Shown here: positions 52,091 to 62,574 of the stretch, piece after piece | How positions within the stretch are numbered: position 1 is the first letter of the stretch | How the letters are laid out: each line of letters starts with the position of its first letter | Source: a virus | Direction: 5' to 3' (one strand) | IMG/VR virus record: IMGVR_UViG_3300042569_001723 | Coordinates: 1-64,000 of that record | Length of the DNA stretch: 64,000 nucleotides | The notes under the pieces: model-generated | Told to the model about the DNA's origin: nothing | What the model saw: the letters and a program-made list of their open reading frames with translations, nothing else | Databases searched by the model: none | Made by a program: the position numbers and the translations under genes

Positions 52091-53155
52091 TTAAAGATTT
52101 ATACGTGATTTTAATATATTAAAATTTTGAGTTATTTCTGTTGAATTTAATGCCCTATCATAAAAACGAAACATGTTTATTCCTCCAATCATTTTGGTAC
52201 CGGGTGTCCCGTAACCGGAATACCTTGATCCCAATGCTGGTTGATATGACGATGTCGTTGCTGCCGTTGGATTTATCCAATTCCCACCTACATTCGCAAT
52301 AGATTGACTTCCGGCAAGAACTCCATTTTTATAAACTAAAAAATTATTATCAAAATTAACGGTGAAGACTAAATGATACCACGTGTTTATTACTACGGTC
52401 CCGCTTCCCGCTATATTGCTCTCAAATTGTGTTATTGGACCCTTAACAAAACCACCTAACGCTCCATTACCATCCGTTCTAACATAAAATCTTGCACCTT
52501 CATTACTAAATATTGTATCAGGACCACCAGTACCTAAACTTCCAAAAAAAACTAAAAACTCACAAGTTAAATTTCTAATGTTATTAAATGTGGCATTTGA
52601 TGAAAAACCACCATAATTGCTACTACCACTTCCAACCATATTAATAAATGGAATAGTCAATGGACTACCATTAACTGAACCACTCACAACCGAAAGTCCA
52701 CCATTTAAAAATAAATTTGAAAAACCATGTAAATCATTTACTGTGGTGCCACTTACAAAACTATTGCTGTCACTAACATCTAATGCAATTAATAATCCTT
52801 TAGTTATCAATCCGTTTTTACCATATGGTAAATCTGAAATGATAAAATCTGATGTTTTAACATACAATGATGTTTGTGCATTTGCCCATGCCAATACTTC
52901 ACTTATTGTTGAACCAGTTGCACCAAATGATTTAAGAAAAAATATACATTGAGTATCGTTATTTGCAACATGTATTGAAGGTCCACCTGTTACCCTATTA
53001 ACGTATATTGTATATCCACCATTTGGTGGAGTTATTCCTTGGTAAAATTCTGACGATGATGTTGGTCCATAATCAATCTCACCACTAACACCAAAAGATT
53101 GTGCACCCTTTCTTATTGAATATGGTGATGTACCACTTTTAATATGATTTAACAT
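52091..53155 (-). CDS. LamG-domain fibre or tip protein (only minus-strand gene)
   Basis: 354 residues. The N-terminal 110 residues (MLNHIKSGTSPYSIRKGAQS, then GGYTIYVNRVTGGPSI, then LAWANAQ) form an attachment-type domain seen in environmental phage fibres. A LamG_3 lectin domain follows from about residue 118: KGLLIALDVSDSNSFVSGTT, FINMVGSG, LTCEFLVFFGS, WYHLVFTVNFDNNFLVYKNG, then GGINMFRFYDRALNSTEITQNF. It probably binds a surface glycan. Transcription must start in the 73-base gap shared with giant fibre B. It is convergent with the heptosyltransferase gene, with the two stop codons adjacent. Confidence 0.75.
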   Translation of the reverse strand: MLNHIKSGTSPYSIRKGAQSFGVSGEIDYGPTSSSEFYQGITPPNGGYTIYVNRVTGGPSIHVANNDTQCIFFLKSFGATGSTISEVLAWANAQTSLYVKTSDFIISDLPYGKNGLITKGLLIALDVSDSNSFVSGTTVNDLHGFSNLFLNGGLSVVSGSVNGSPLTIPFINMVGSGSSNYGGFSSNATFNNIRNLTCEFLVFFGSLGTGGPDTIFSNEGARFYVRTDGNGALGGFVKGPITQFESNIAGSGTVVINTWYHLVFTVNFDNNFLVYKNGVLAGSQSIANVGGNWINPTAATTSSYQPALGSRYSGYGTPGTKMIGGINMFRFYDRALNSTEITQNFNILKSRINL

Positions 53156-53228
53156 AACAATAAATATAATTATCCTCGCTCAAATACGAATCGGTAAGTA
53201 TTTATCTAAGTATAATTAAACATTTTAG
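53156..53228. promoter_or_regulatory. Divergent promoter region
   Basis: The 73 bases lie between the minus-strand LamG gene and plus-strand giant fibre B and must carry starts for both. On the minus strand ATATTTATTG lies next to the ATG; on the plus strand GTATTTATCTAAG (53198-53210) lies 18 bases before the ATG. Both echo the motif before other fibre genes. No hairpin is seen. Confidence 0.4.
53198..53210 (+). promoter_or_regulatory. Candidate promoter motif (GTATTTATCTAAG)
   Basis: The fourth copy of the GTATTTAT motif, 18 bases upstream of giant fibre B. It is aligned with 1232-1246 except for two missing bases. Confidence 0.35.
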
Positions 53229-56200
53229 ATGAATATATTTGACGCACACATATCCGGTTCACTTTCAGTCTCAAGTTCGGCTGAAATTTCTGGTGATTTA
53301 ACGGTCTTAGGTAATATTATTGGTAATATTAGTGGTAACACAACTAACGCAGTTTCTGCCGAAACCGCTTCATTTGCACCAATGTATACTTTAACAAGTT
53401 CATTCGGTGCATTTACCTCTTCTTACACTACGGGTTCTTTCACAGGATCTTTTATTGGGAACGGTAACGGATTATTTAATATTCCGGCATCAGGAGTAAC
53501 AGGACTTCAATTAAATCAAATTACAGACGGAAGTGCAACCGCTTCTATTTCACAAGCAAATGGTCTTAGAATTAATTCCAATTCAGAAGTAACAGGAACA
53601 TTAAAAGTAACCGAATCTTCTAAATTTGGTAATTCATTAGATGATGCACATATATTCACAGGTTCTGTTAATGTAACAGGGTCTATTGAATTAAAAGGTG
53701 GTGACTTTATATTGAATGGTACATCTTATAATTCACAAACTTCGGGTACTTCAGGAACAAGTGGAACATCAGGTAGTTCTGGTTCTGCTGGAACTAGTGG
53801 AAGTTCGGGTACATCAGGAAGTTCTGGTTCTGCTGGAACATCAGGTAGCTCAGGTAGTGCGGGTACATCCGGTACTAGCGGAACATCTGGGTCAAGTGGT
53901 AGCACAGGTACTTCAGGAACCGCAGGAACATCTGGTAGTAGTGGAAGTGCAGGAACTAGCGGTACATCTGGTAGTTCAGGAACCGCCGGCTCATCAGGAA
54001 GTAGTGGAACAGCAGGTTCATCGGGTACATCTGGTTTAGTGACATTAACAGGTTCAACAACCGATGGTGTTATTACATATAATGGTAGTGGAACAAATGC
54101 AACGGTTGAATCTAATTTAAGATTTGACGGTTCTAATTTAAGTGTAACGGGTAGTGGGGTAGTTTCTGGTAATTTAACAGTTCAAGGAAACTTAACCGCT
54201 CAACAATTTATTGTTTCATCTTCTGTCACACATCTTACAACATCGTTTTCATCAGGTTCAACAAAATTTGGTGATACGTTAGATGATTTACATCAATTCA
54301 CTGGTTCAATAAGAGTTACTGGATCAATGGTTGTACCAGTTTCAAATACAAATCCTGTTTTAAATGCAACAGGTTCAATATATTATAATACAACTGATAC
54401 CAACATATATAGATATGACGGTAACACTTGGTTAAAAGCTGCAGGTACATCAGGTACTAGTGGTTCATCAGGAAGTAGTGGTAGTGCAGGTACGTCAGGT
54501 TCTAGCGGTTCTGCGGGAACTAGTGGTTCGGCAGGTACAAGTGGAACCTCTGGTTCTAGTGGTAGTACTGGTACAAGTGGCACTTCAGGTAGTTCAGGAA
54601 CTGCCGGTTCTAGTGGAAGTGCGGGAACTTCAGGTTCTGCTGGCACATCAGGATCTTCAGGAACTAGTGGTACATCTGGATCATCAGGAACTTCAGGTAG
54701 TTCAGGTTCAGCGGGAACATCGGGTTCTAGCGGTAGTGCAGGTACTTCAGGTACAAGTGGTTCATCGGGTTCTAGTGGAAGTAGTGGTTCGGCTGGAACT
54801 TCAGGTTCATCAGGTAGTTCAGGAACTGCTGGTTCTAGTGGAAGTGCGGGAACTTCAGGAACAAGTGGAAGTTCAGGATCTGCGGGAACTAGTGGTACTT
54901 CAGGCAGTTCAGGTTCGACAGGCACAAGTGGTACTGCGGGATCATCGGGTTCTGCGGGTACGTCAGGTACATCAGGTTCTAGTGGTTCGGCTGGTTCATC
55001 AGGAACAAGTGGAACATCAGGTAGTTCTGGTACCTCAATCACAACATCGGGAACTAATAATACTGTAGTTAAATTTACTTCAACATCAACGGTAGGTAAT
55101 TCAAATATAACTGACGATGGTACAACAATTAGATTAGGTTCTAACTCTGTAGTAACGGGGTCATTAGTGATTACAGGAAACTTAACTGCACAACAATTCA
55201 TTGTTAGTAGTTCGGTTAGTTATATAACAACATCATTCGCTTCAGGTTCGACAAAATTTGGAGACACGATTGATGACAATCATAACTTTACTGGTTCTGT
55301 TAACATAACAGGTTCTTTAAAAATACCTACAGCATCTGCAAACCCTACGGGAACAGTTGCGGGTCAATTATATTATAACACAACCGATACCAACATATAT
55401 AGATATGATGGTTCATTCTGGTTAAAGGCGGCAGGTACATCTGGAACTTCAGGAACTGCGGGTACGTCAGGTAGTTCAGGTTCATCGGGAACTAGTGGAA
55501 GCTCGGGTAGTGCTGGTACATCTGGCACATCAGGTAGCTCAGGTTCAACAGGCACTAGTGGTAGTGCTGGTACATCAGGTTCAAGTGGTACTAGAGGTAC
55601 CTCAGGTTCTAGTGGTTCATCAGGTTCCGCTGGCACATCAGGTTCTAGCGGTAGTGCGGGTACTAGTGGTACTTCAGGTAGTTCAGGATTGGCAGGTTCA
55701 TCAGGTACTAGTGGTAGTTCAGGTTCTGCTGGAACTTCAGGAACCGCAGGTTCATCAGGTAGTGCCGGAACTTCAGGGTCATCAGGGTCTGCAGGTACTA
55801 GTGGAACATCAGGAAGTAGTGGTAGTGCAGGAACAAGTGGAACTGCCGGTACATCAGGTTCTTCGGGAACAAGCGGTTCTTCAGGAAGTTCAGGTTCTAG
55901 TGGTACAAGAGGAACATCGGGTTCTAGCGGTAGTGCAGGTACTTCAGGTACTAGTGGAAGTTCGGGAACATCAGGTAGCTCAGGTACATCAATCACAACT
56001 TCAGGCACCAATAATACAGTCGTTAAATTCACATCAACCTCTACGGTTGGTAATTCAAATATAACAGATGACGGTACAACAGTTAGATTAGGGTCTAATA
56101 CAATTGTAACCGGTTCATTGGTGGTTACGGGTAATCTAACTGCTCAACAATTTATTGTGAGCTCTTCGGTTACACATCTTACAACGTCATTCTCGTCAGG

Positions 56201-59200
56201 TTCAACTAAATTCGGAGATACGTTAGATGATAACCATAATTTTACAGGTTCTGTAAGTGTAACAGGGTCATTACAAATACCTAGAGCATCCTCAAATCCA
56301 GTAGGGACTGCAACAGGTTCAATATATTATAATACCACAGACACAAATATCTATCGATATGATGGTTCATTTTGGTTAAGAGCTGCAGGTTCTTCGGGAA
56401 CAAGTGGAACTTCAGGAACTGCTGGTACATCAGGTTCTAGCGGTAGTGCTGGTACATCGGGAACCTCAGGTTCAAGCGGTACGTCAGGTACATCTGGAAC
56501 TTCAGGTTCTGCCGGTACATCAGGTTCCAGTGGTGCTACGGGTTCTTCAGGTACTAGTGGAACATCAGGTAGTTCAGGTTCTAGTGGTAGTGCGGGAACA
56601 AGTGGTAGCTCAGGTTCTAGTGGTAGTGCTGGCACATCAGGTTCTAGTGGAACTAGAGGTACATCAGGTACATCTGGCTCAAGTGGAAGTGCCGGTACAT
56701 CAGGTACTAGTGGTGCTACAGGTTCTAGTGGTACTTCAGGTTCTAGCGGTAGTGCGGGAACAAGTGGAAGTGCTGGAACATCAGGTTCTAGTGGTGGTAC
56801 GGGTTCTAGTGGTACATCAGGTTCTTCTGGTACAACTGGTACTTCAGGTTCTAGCGGTAGTGCGGGAACAAGTGGAAGTGCTGGAACATCAGGTTCTAGT
56901 GGTGCTACGGGTTCTTCAGGAAGTAGTGGTAGCTCAGGTTCTAGTGGTACTAGAGGAACTTCAGGAACAAGTGGAAGTTCAGGCTCTAGCGGTAGTGCAG
57001 GTACATCAGGTTCTAGCGGAAGTAGCGGATCAACTGGAACTTCAGGAACAAGTGGAACATCAGGTACTAGCGGTTCTTCAGGTACCTCAATTACAACTTC
57101 AGGAACAAATAATACATTAACTAAATTTACATCAGCAACAACTGTTGGAAATGCCACAAACTTAACGGATGATGGAACAACATTTAGAGTTGGTCAAAAT
57201 GCAGTTGTAACAGGAAGTTTAGTAGTAACAGGTAACTTAACCGCTCAACAACTTATCATATCATCTTCAGTAATGCATTTGACACAATCATTTGCGTCTG
57301 GTTCACATGTATTCGGTAATTCAATAGATGATACACACCAATTTACTGGTTCGTTAAGGGTTACAGGTTCAATGGTTGTCCCAACTGCAACATCAACAGG
57401 TACTGCATTAGGTACAATAGCGGGACAAATATTTTATAATACAACAGATAATAATATCTACAGATATAACGGTACAACTTGGTTGGTGGCTGCGGGTTCT
57501 TCAGGAACTAGTGGAACGTCAGGTTCAAGTGGTACCGCAGGGACAAGTGGTAGTAGTGGTTCATCGGGTGTAAGTGGTGCTTCAGGAACTAGTGGAACGT
57601 CAGGTTCTAGTGGAAGTAGTGGAGTTGCGGGTTCTAGTGGTACTTCAGGAACATCAGGTTCTAGTGGAAGTGCAGGTACATCAGGTATGTCAGGATCAAG
57701 TGGTGCTAATGGTAGTAGTGGTTCATCAGGTTCCGCTGGCACATCAGGAACTAGCGGTAGTGCTGGAACAAGTGGAACATCAGGTTCTAGTGGTTCGTCA
57801 GGTTCTTCTGGTGTTGCAGGTTCTAGTGGTTCATCAGGTTCTAGTGGTACAAGAGGAACATCAGGTTCTAGCGGAAGTGCCGGTACTTCAGGTTCTTCAG
57901 GATCAAGTGGTGCCAATGGTAGTAGTGGTACATCGGGTTCTTCTGGTACAAGAGGAACATCAGGTTCTAGTGGTAGTGCGGGTACTTCAGGTTCTAGTGG
58001 TGCAAATGGTTCTTCAGGAAGTAGTGGTAGTGCAGGTACATCAGGAACCGCAGGTTCATCAGGTTCTAGTGGTGGTACGGGTTCTAGTGGTACATCAGGT
58101 TCTTCTGGTACAAGTGGAACATCAGGTTCTAGTGGTAGTGCGGGTACTTCAGGAAGTAGTGGTAGTGCAGGTACGTCAGGTTCTAGTGGTACAACTGGTA
58201 CGTCAGGTTCTAGTGGTACAACTGGTACTTCAGGTTCTAGTGGAACTGCTGGTACATCAGGTTCTAGTGGTACTAGTGGTTCATCAGGAACATCGGGTTC
58301 TAGTGGAACATCAGGTTCTAGTGGTGGTACGGGTTCTAGTGGTACATCAGGTTCTTCTGGTACAAGAGGAACATCAGGTACATCAGGTTCTAGCGGAAGT
58401 GCCGGTACATCAGGTTCTTCAGGGACTAGTGGAACGTCAGGTACATCAGTTTCAGTTTCGGGTAATTCTGGCACAATAGTTAAATTTACTTCAGCATCTA
58501 CAGTTGGTAATTCAAATATAGTTGATACTGGTAATGATATTACATTTAATACATCTTTAACAACAGTAAAAGGTAATTTGGTTGTAACGGGTAGTTTAAC
58601 TGCTCAACAATTTATTGTCAGCTCATCAGTTAGTTTTATTACAACATCATTCGCTTCAGGGTCAACAAAATTCGGTGACGACACTGGAGATAATCATAAT
58701 TTTACAGGTAGTGTTTTTGTTACGGGATCTTTAAGAATACCTACAGCAAGTGGTACAGGTAATATAATAGGTAACGCTGCTGGTCAGTTATTCTATAACA
58801 CAACCGATAATAACATTTATAGATATAACGGAACAACTTGGTTAGCTGCGGCCGGTACTTCAGGTACAAGTGGAAGTTCAGGTAGTTCTGGTGCCGGTGG
58901 TAGTTCAGGTTCTAGTGGAAGTGCGGGTACAAGTGGTAGTTCAGGTTCTAGCGGTTCAAGTGGGTCATCAGGAACAGCAGGTTCTAGTGGTACATCTGGA
59001 ACAACAGGAACTAGTGGCACATCAGGTTCTAGCGGTACAACAGGAACTTCAGGTAGCTCTGGAACGTCAGGAGCAGCAGGTTCTAGTGGTTCTAGTGGAT
59101 CATCAGGAACTAGAGGTACATCAGGTTCTAGCGGTAGTGCTGGAACAAGTGGAACATCGGGAACTGCAGGTAGTTCAGGATCTTCAGGTAGTTCAGGAAC

Positions 59201-60986
59201 CTCAGGAAATTCAGGTTCTTCAGGTAGTTCGGGTTCTTCGGGATCAAGTGGTTCAGCGGGTACATCAGGTGCTGCGATAATTAACAATAATACCGCTAAC
59301 TACGTTTTAACCGCAACAGGTACCGCAGGAACAATTCAAGGTAATGCTGGTTTAACATTTAGTTCAGGTACTTTAACAGCAACAACATTTAGTGGAGCGT
59401 TAAGTGGTAATGCATCAACAGCAACACAAGTTACACAAACATTAACAGGAACAAACGCCGCGAATTTACTATACTCACAAATTGCAGATAATGACTACGC
59501 AAGAATTCGTGTTGGTGGTGATGCGGGAAATAGTGGTTGGATGGAATTGGCAACTGCTGATGATGGTAATGAACCAATTTATGTTCGTCAATATACGGGT
59601 GTATTTACAACAGTTACAAGAACTGCAACATTATTAGATGGTAGTGGTAACACAACATTCCCTGGAACATTATCAGCGTCAAACTATAGTGGTACATCAT
59701 CAGGAACAAATACAGGAGACCAAACAAATATTTCAGGATACGCAACTTCATTAAACGGATATGCTAACCAAACTGTATACACAATTTTAGATGGACCAGC
59801 AAATGGTCCGGTTATTAAAGTTAGATATGATAGTGCAACAGCAAATAGATATATTGATATTGGGAGTAAAGATGGTAATGGTGTTTATAGTGAAGGTTTA
59901 AAATTATATAATAATTCCACCATAACTTGGTTAGGTCAAACCGTTTATCACTCTGGTAACATACCAACTTGGAATCAGAACACAACAGGTACCGCTAGTA
60001 ATATTACCGCATATACAATCAACCAAAGTGTTGGCACGGGTAACTCACCAACGTTTGTTGATACTACATTAACAGGTGGTTTAACTATTGGTGGGTCATT
60101 ATCAAGAGGTACATATGTAAGTTTATCAAACTATGTAACAGGTGCGGATAACATTGTATTAAAAGGTAATTCATCCGGTGTTAGTGGTATATTCTTTGAA
60201 TCAGAAAAAGATGGTACAAACATTAATCATCCTTCCGATTTTGGATTTATACAATTTCATTCTTACGGTATTGGTGGTTCATCAGGTGAAGCAAACAGAT
60301 TAGTTATTGGTACGTCTAACGATGCTGATGATATTCTTGTGTTGAATCCTGCGGATATTAACGGACTTAAACTAAGAGCTGGAGTTGGTACAACAGAATA
60401 TACAATATATCACGCGGGTAACATACCAACATGGAATCAAAACACAACTGGTACTGCTAGTAACATTACTGCCTATACAATTAATCAAAGTGTTGGTACA
60501 AGTAATTCACCAACATTCGCAGGTATAACAGTTAACGGTACGGTGGTTGCCAGTCAAAGTGGTTTCCAAAGTGCAACATATGCTTCAGGTCGAAATCGTA
60601 TTTGGAGTTTTGGTAATGCGGATGCTTATGGTATTTCCTATTTTCAAGGATCGGGTGGTTATGGTGGTTCTCAGGATATGATTGGATTTCATTTTGGTAC
60701 CGCTAGCGTTGCTGAGTCTAAATTTACATTCGTTGCCGATGGTAGATTTTTCATAACTGGAGGGATATTCCCATCTGCAAATGGTACATATAATTTAGGT
60801 TCATCATCATTAAGATGGAACACAGTCTTTACTTCCGATTTATCTTTAAGTAATGGTATTGGTGACTATACAATTGTTGAGGGTGAGAATGATTTATTCT
60901 TATATAATAATAAACAAAATAAGGTTTATAAATTTATGTTGCAAGAGGTTAACCCTAATGACGCAACACCAAAACGACCTGAATAA
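53229..60986 (+). CDS. Giant tail fibre B with six Ser/Thr-rich Gly-X-Y tracts
   Basis: 2585 residues, paralogue of fibre A. The N-terminus carries the module [20 protein letters not shown] shared with the 1309 and 3717 fibres. Six Gly-Ser/Thr/Ala tracts lie at about residues 173-268, 406-603, 736-921, 1054-1287, 1423-1740 and 1876-2014, split by modules with [14 protein letters not shown] and [14 protein letters not shown] or [11 protein letters not shown]. Triplets GAN and GVA appear in tract 5 only. The C-terminal 570 residues hold a repeated phrase ([20 protein letters not shown], twice) and a 65-residue end block ([34 protein letters not shown]) like that of fibre A. It forms a very long fibre, probably trimeric. 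Confidence 0.9.
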   Translation: MNIFDAHISGSLSVSSSAEISGDLTVLGNIIGNISGNTTNAVSAETASFAPMYTLTSSFGAFTSSYTTGSFTGSFIGNGNGLFNIPASGVTGLQLNQITDGSATASISQANGLRINSNSEVTGTLKVTESSKFGNSLDDAHIFTGSVNVTGSIELKGGDFILNGTSYNSQTSGTSGTSGTSGSSGSAGTSGSSGTSGSSGSAGTSGSSGSAGTSGTSGTSGSSGSTGTSGTAGTSGSSGSAGTSGTSGSSGTAGSSGSSGTAGSSGTSGLVTLTGSTTDGVITYNGSGTNATVESNLRFDGSNLSVTGSGVVSGNLTVQGNLTAQQFIVSSSVTHLTTSFSSGSTKFGDTLDDLHQFTGSIRVTGSMVVPVSNTNPVLNATGSIYYNTTDTNIYRYDGNTWLKAAGTSGTSGSSGSSGSAGTSGSSGSAGTSGSAGTSGTSGSSGSTGTSGTSGSSGTAGSSGSAGTSGSAGTSGSSGTSGTSGSSGTSGSSGSAGTSGSSGSAGTSGTSGSSGSSGSSGSAGTSGSSGSSGTAGSSGSAGTSGTSGSSGSAGTSGTSGSSGSTGTSGTAGSSGSAGTSGTSGSSGSAGSSGTSGTSGSSGTSITTSGTNNTVVKFTSTSTVGNSNITDDGTTIRLGSNSVVTGSLVITGNLTAQQFIVSSSVSYITTSFASGSTKFGDTIDDNHNFTGSVNITGSLKIPTASANPTGTVAGQLYYNTTDTNIYRYDGSFWLKAAGTSGTSGTAGTSGSSGSSGTSGSSGSAGTSGTSGSSGSTGTSGSAGTSGSSGTRGTSGSSGSSGSAGTSGSSGSAGTSGTSGSSGLAGSSGTSGSSGSAGTSGTAGSSGSAGTSGSSGSAGTSGTSGSSGSAGTSGTAGTSGSSGTSGSSGSSGSSGTRGTSGSSGSAGTSGTSGSSGTSGSSGTSITTSGTNNTVVKFTSTSTVGNSNITDDGTTVRLGSNTIVTGSLVVTGNLTAQQFIVSSSVTHLTTSFSSGSTKFGDTLDDNHNFTGSVSVTGSLQIPRASSNPVGTATGSIYYNTTDTNIYRYDGSFWLRAAGSSGTSGTSGTAGTSGSSGSAGTSGTSGSSGTSGTSGTSGSAGTSGSSGATGSSGTSGTSGSSGSSGSAGTSGSSGSSGSAGTSGSSGTRGTSGTSGSSGSAGTSGTSGATGSSGTSGSSGSAGTSGSAGTSGSSGGTGSSGTSGSSGTTGTSGSSGSAGTSGSAGTSGSSGATGSSGSSGSSGSSGTRGTSGTSGSSGSSGSAGTSGSSGSSGSTGTSGTSGTSGTSGSSGTSITTSGTNNTLTKFTSATTVGNATNLTDDGTTFRVGQNAVVTGSLVVTGNLTAQQLIISSSVMHLTQSFASGSHVFGNSIDDTHQFTGSLRVTGSMVVPTATSTGTALGTIAGQIFYNTTDNNIYRYNGTTWLVAAGSSGTSGTSGSSGTAGTSGSSGSSGVSGASGTSGTSGSSGSSGVAGSSGTSGTSGSSGSAGTSGMSGSSGANGSSGSSGSAGTSGTSGSAGTSGTSGSSGSSGSSGVAGSSGSSGSSGTRGTSGSSGSAGTSGSSGSSGANGSSGTSGSSGTRGTSGSSGSAGTSGSSGANGSSGSSGSAGTSGTAGSSGSSGGTGSSGTSGSSGTSGTSGSSGSAGTSGSSGSAGTSGSSGTTGTSGSSGTTGTSGSSGTAGTSGSSGTSGSSGTSGSSGTSGSSGGTGSSGTSGSSGTRGTSGTSGSSGSAGTSGSSGTSGTSGTSVSVSGNSGTIVKFTSASTVGNSNIVDTGNDITFNTSLTTVKGNLVVTGSLTAQQFIVSSSVSFITTSFASGSTKFGDDTGDNHNFTGSVFVTGSLRIPTASGTGNIIGNAAGQLFYNTTDNNIYRYNGTTWLAAAGTSGTSGSSGSSGAGGSSGSSGSAGTSGSSGSSGSSGSSGTAGSSGTSGTTGTSGTSGSSGTTGTSGSSGTSGAAGSSGSSGSSGTRGTSGSSGSAGTSGTSGTAGSSGSSGSSGTSGNSGSSGSSGSSGSSGSAGTSGAAIINNNTANYVLTATGTAGTIQGNAGLTFSSGTLTATTFSGALSGNASTATQVTQTLTGTNAANLLYSQIADNDYARIRVGGDAGNSGWMELATADDGNEPIYVRQYTGVFTTVTRTATLLDGSGNTTFPGTLSASNYSGTSSGTNTGDQTNISGYATSLNGYANQTVYTILDGPANGPVIKVRYDSATANRYIDIGSKDGNGVYSEGLKLYNNSTITWLGQTVYHSGNIPTWNQNTTGTASNITAYTINQSVGTGNSPTFVDTTLTGGLTIGGSLSRGTYVSLSNYVTGADNIVLKGNSSGVSGIFFESEKDGTNINHPSDFGFIQFHSYGIGGSSGEANRLVIGTSNDADDILVLNPADINGLKLRAGVGTTEYTIYHAGNIPTWNQNTTGTASNITAYTINQSVGTSNSPTFAGITVNGTVVASQSGFQSATYASGRNRIWSFGNADAYGISYFQGSGGYGGSQDMIGFHFGTASVAESKFTFVADGRFFITGGIFPSANGTYNLGSSSLRWNTVFTSDLSLSNGIGDYTIVEGENDLFLYNNKQNKVYKFMLQEVNPNDATPKRPE
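53745..59270 (+). repeat. Six Gly-Ser/Thr triplet-repeat tracts in giant fibre B
   Basis: Coding repeats at 53745-54033, 54444-55037, 55434-55991, 56388-57089, 57495-58449 and 58854-59270. They use the same triplets as fibre A ([18 protein letters not shown]). Tract 5 is the longest, about 318 residues. DNA phrases such as GGTTCTAGTGG recur many times in both genes. Confidence 0.95.
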
Positions 60987-61034
60987 TATTGATTAACTAA
61001 AAAAATATCATTATATTTTAATAAACATAAACTA

Positions 61035-61730
61035 ATGCCTTTAGACGTTAATAGTAAAGTAATCAGTTCATCGGATATAACAAGTACGGGTATTTTTAAA
61101 ACAAGAATTACTCGAGATAGTCTTATTTGTTATTTAGATGCTGCAGATATAAATTCATATCCCGGTAGTGGAACCGTTTGGTATGATTTAAGTGGTAATG
61201 GTGCAAATGGGACCTTAGTTAATGGTGTTTCATTCAATAGTGGAATAGCTGGTGGGGTATTAGTAACTAATGGTTCAAATCAATATATCACAGTTCCTTG
61301 TGGAAATTTATCTGGAACAAACTATACTGTAATAGGTGCTGCAAAATATGCAACAGTTGGAGGTAGAATTTTTTCCGCAGAAAGCAATAACTGGTTATTA
61401 GGTTGGTGGAGTTCATCAACTGAAAATTATTATGCAGAAGGTTGGGTAACTCCTGTTCAAAATGGTCCACAGGATACTAGTTTTAAAATTATGGCTGGTA
61501 CTGGTAATATATCAGATGATCAGTATGTTGTTTATGTAAACTCAGTTGCAACGTATTCAAATCAAAGTGGTAGCCAGGGTCCATATAATCTTAGTTTAGG
61601 TAGATATGCACCAGGTAATAGTGAATATTCAAACGCGTATATTGGGTATCTTTTAGTTTATAATAGAGTTTTAAATCCTTATGAAATTTCTGAGGTGTAT
61701 CAAGCAACAAGAGGTCGTTTTGGTATTTAA
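61035..61730 (+). CDS. LamG fibre-tip protein
   Basis: 231 residues, 48 bases after giant fibre B. The N-terminal segment SSSDITSTGIFKTRITRDSL matches the docking segment of the tip protein at 12643 (KDDITSGGIFKENIIRAGL). One LamG_3-like domain follows (LICYLDAADINSYPGSGTVW, DLSGNGANGTLVNGV, VYVNSVATYSNQSG, AYIGYLLVYNRVLNPYEISE). The core is compact. It is likely a carbohydrate-binding tip carried by fibre B. Confidence 0.8.
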   Translation: MPLDVNSKVISSSDITSTGIFKTRITRDSLICYLDAADINSYPGSGTVWYDLSGNGANGTLVNGVSFNSGIAGGVLVTNGSNQYITVPCGNLSGTNYTVIGAAKYATVGGRIFSAESNNWLLGWWSSSTENYYAEGWVTPVQNGPQDTSFKIMAGTGNISDDQYVVYVNSVATYSNQSGSQGPYNLSLGRYAPGNSEYSNAYIGYLLVYNRVLNPYEISEVYQATRGRFGI

Positions 61731-61741
61731 TAAATGTAATT

Positions 61742-62560
61742 ATGGGAATAGATATTGGCGGAAACGTATTTGATGCAACTGATTTTAACCCAAGCGGCGA
61801 GGCTGCAAGTCCTACGGTTGTAACCAGAGGATTGGTGTTATGGTTAGATGCGGGTAACAATTCGTCATATATAAACTCATCCAATTATTATGATTGTGGT
61901 TACGGATGTCAGTATTATTCATCAAATCCAGGCTGTACAAATTGTAACTCTCAATGGAAGGATATGAGCGGTAACGGTAATGATGGATCGTTAACAAATG
62001 GAGCCGCAATTAATTATACCACAGGAGGAGGTTCAATACTTTTTGATGGTGTAAATGATTTTATAATAATCCCAACATTTACTAATGGTCCGACTAGTCA
62101 AATAACTACAGAAGCGTGGATTAGACCAAATAAATCATCGGTTGGTACAGGAACACAAAGAGGTGGAGCAGTTTCGTCAAGTAGTAGTATGTATTTGGGA
62201 ATTATAGATTCTACCGATGGTGGAAGTACATTCTCATTACATTGGGCTAATCAAACTTCAAATAGTAGATTATATAATTGGAATGGTAGTATTCCAAATA
62301 ATGCTTGGACTCACATTGTAGGAACATATGATGGAGGTACAAGTAGGGCTTATGTTAATGGTGTACAAGTTGATGCGTGGGCTCAAACAGGTACAGTGAC
62401 TGCTGGAACGTATTATGTTGGGACATATGGTGGGGCAACGGCGGATGGGGTACATAATTTTAAGGGAGATATTAGTATTGCCCGTATATATAATGTAGCA
62501 TTAACTGTAACAGAAATTGTCCAAAATTATAATAATGGTAGAGCGAGGTTTGGAGTTTAA
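61742..62560 (+). CDS. LamG fibre-tip protein with Cys-rich loop
   Basis: 272 residues. After a short leader (MGIDIGGNVFDATDFNPSGE) comes a LamG_3 domain: RGLVLWLDAGNNSSYINSSN, DMSGNGNDGSLTNGA, ILFDGVNDFIIIP, ITTEAWIRPNKSS, WTHIVGTYDGGTSRAYVNG, ISIARIYNVALTVTEIVQNY. An extra loop with four Cys (DCGYGCQY, GCTNC) is inserted near residues 50-67 and may bind a metal or form disulfides. It is well conserved as a LamG. Second tip gene of block B. Confidence 0.85.
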   Translation: MGIDIGGNVFDATDFNPSGEAASPTVVTRGLVLWLDAGNNSSYINSSNYYDCGYGCQYYSSNPGCTNCNSQWKDMSGNGNDGSLTNGAAINYTTGGGSILFDGVNDFIIIPTFTNGPTSQITTEAWIRPNKSSVGTGTQRGGAVSSSSSMYLGIIDSTDGGSTFSLHWANQTSNSRLYNWNGSIPNNAWTHIVGTYDGGTSRAYVNGVQVDAWAQTGTVTAGTYYVGTYGGATADGVHNFKGDISIARIYNVALTVTEIVQNYNNGRARFGV

Positions 62561-62574
62561 AATATTTAATTTAT

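Noticed and set aside
52108-52125. Perfect 18-base palindrome ATTTTAATATATTAAAAT just past the heptosyltransferase stop, considered as a terminator
   Set aside because: It is A/T only, lacks a loop and U tract, and lies inside the 3' coding end of the minus-strand LamG gene; such palindromes are expected in AT-rich DNA.
53716-59287. Matching long frames inside giant fibre B repeats
   Set aside because: Same cause as in fibre A; they simply mirror the repeat tracts and end where the tracts end.
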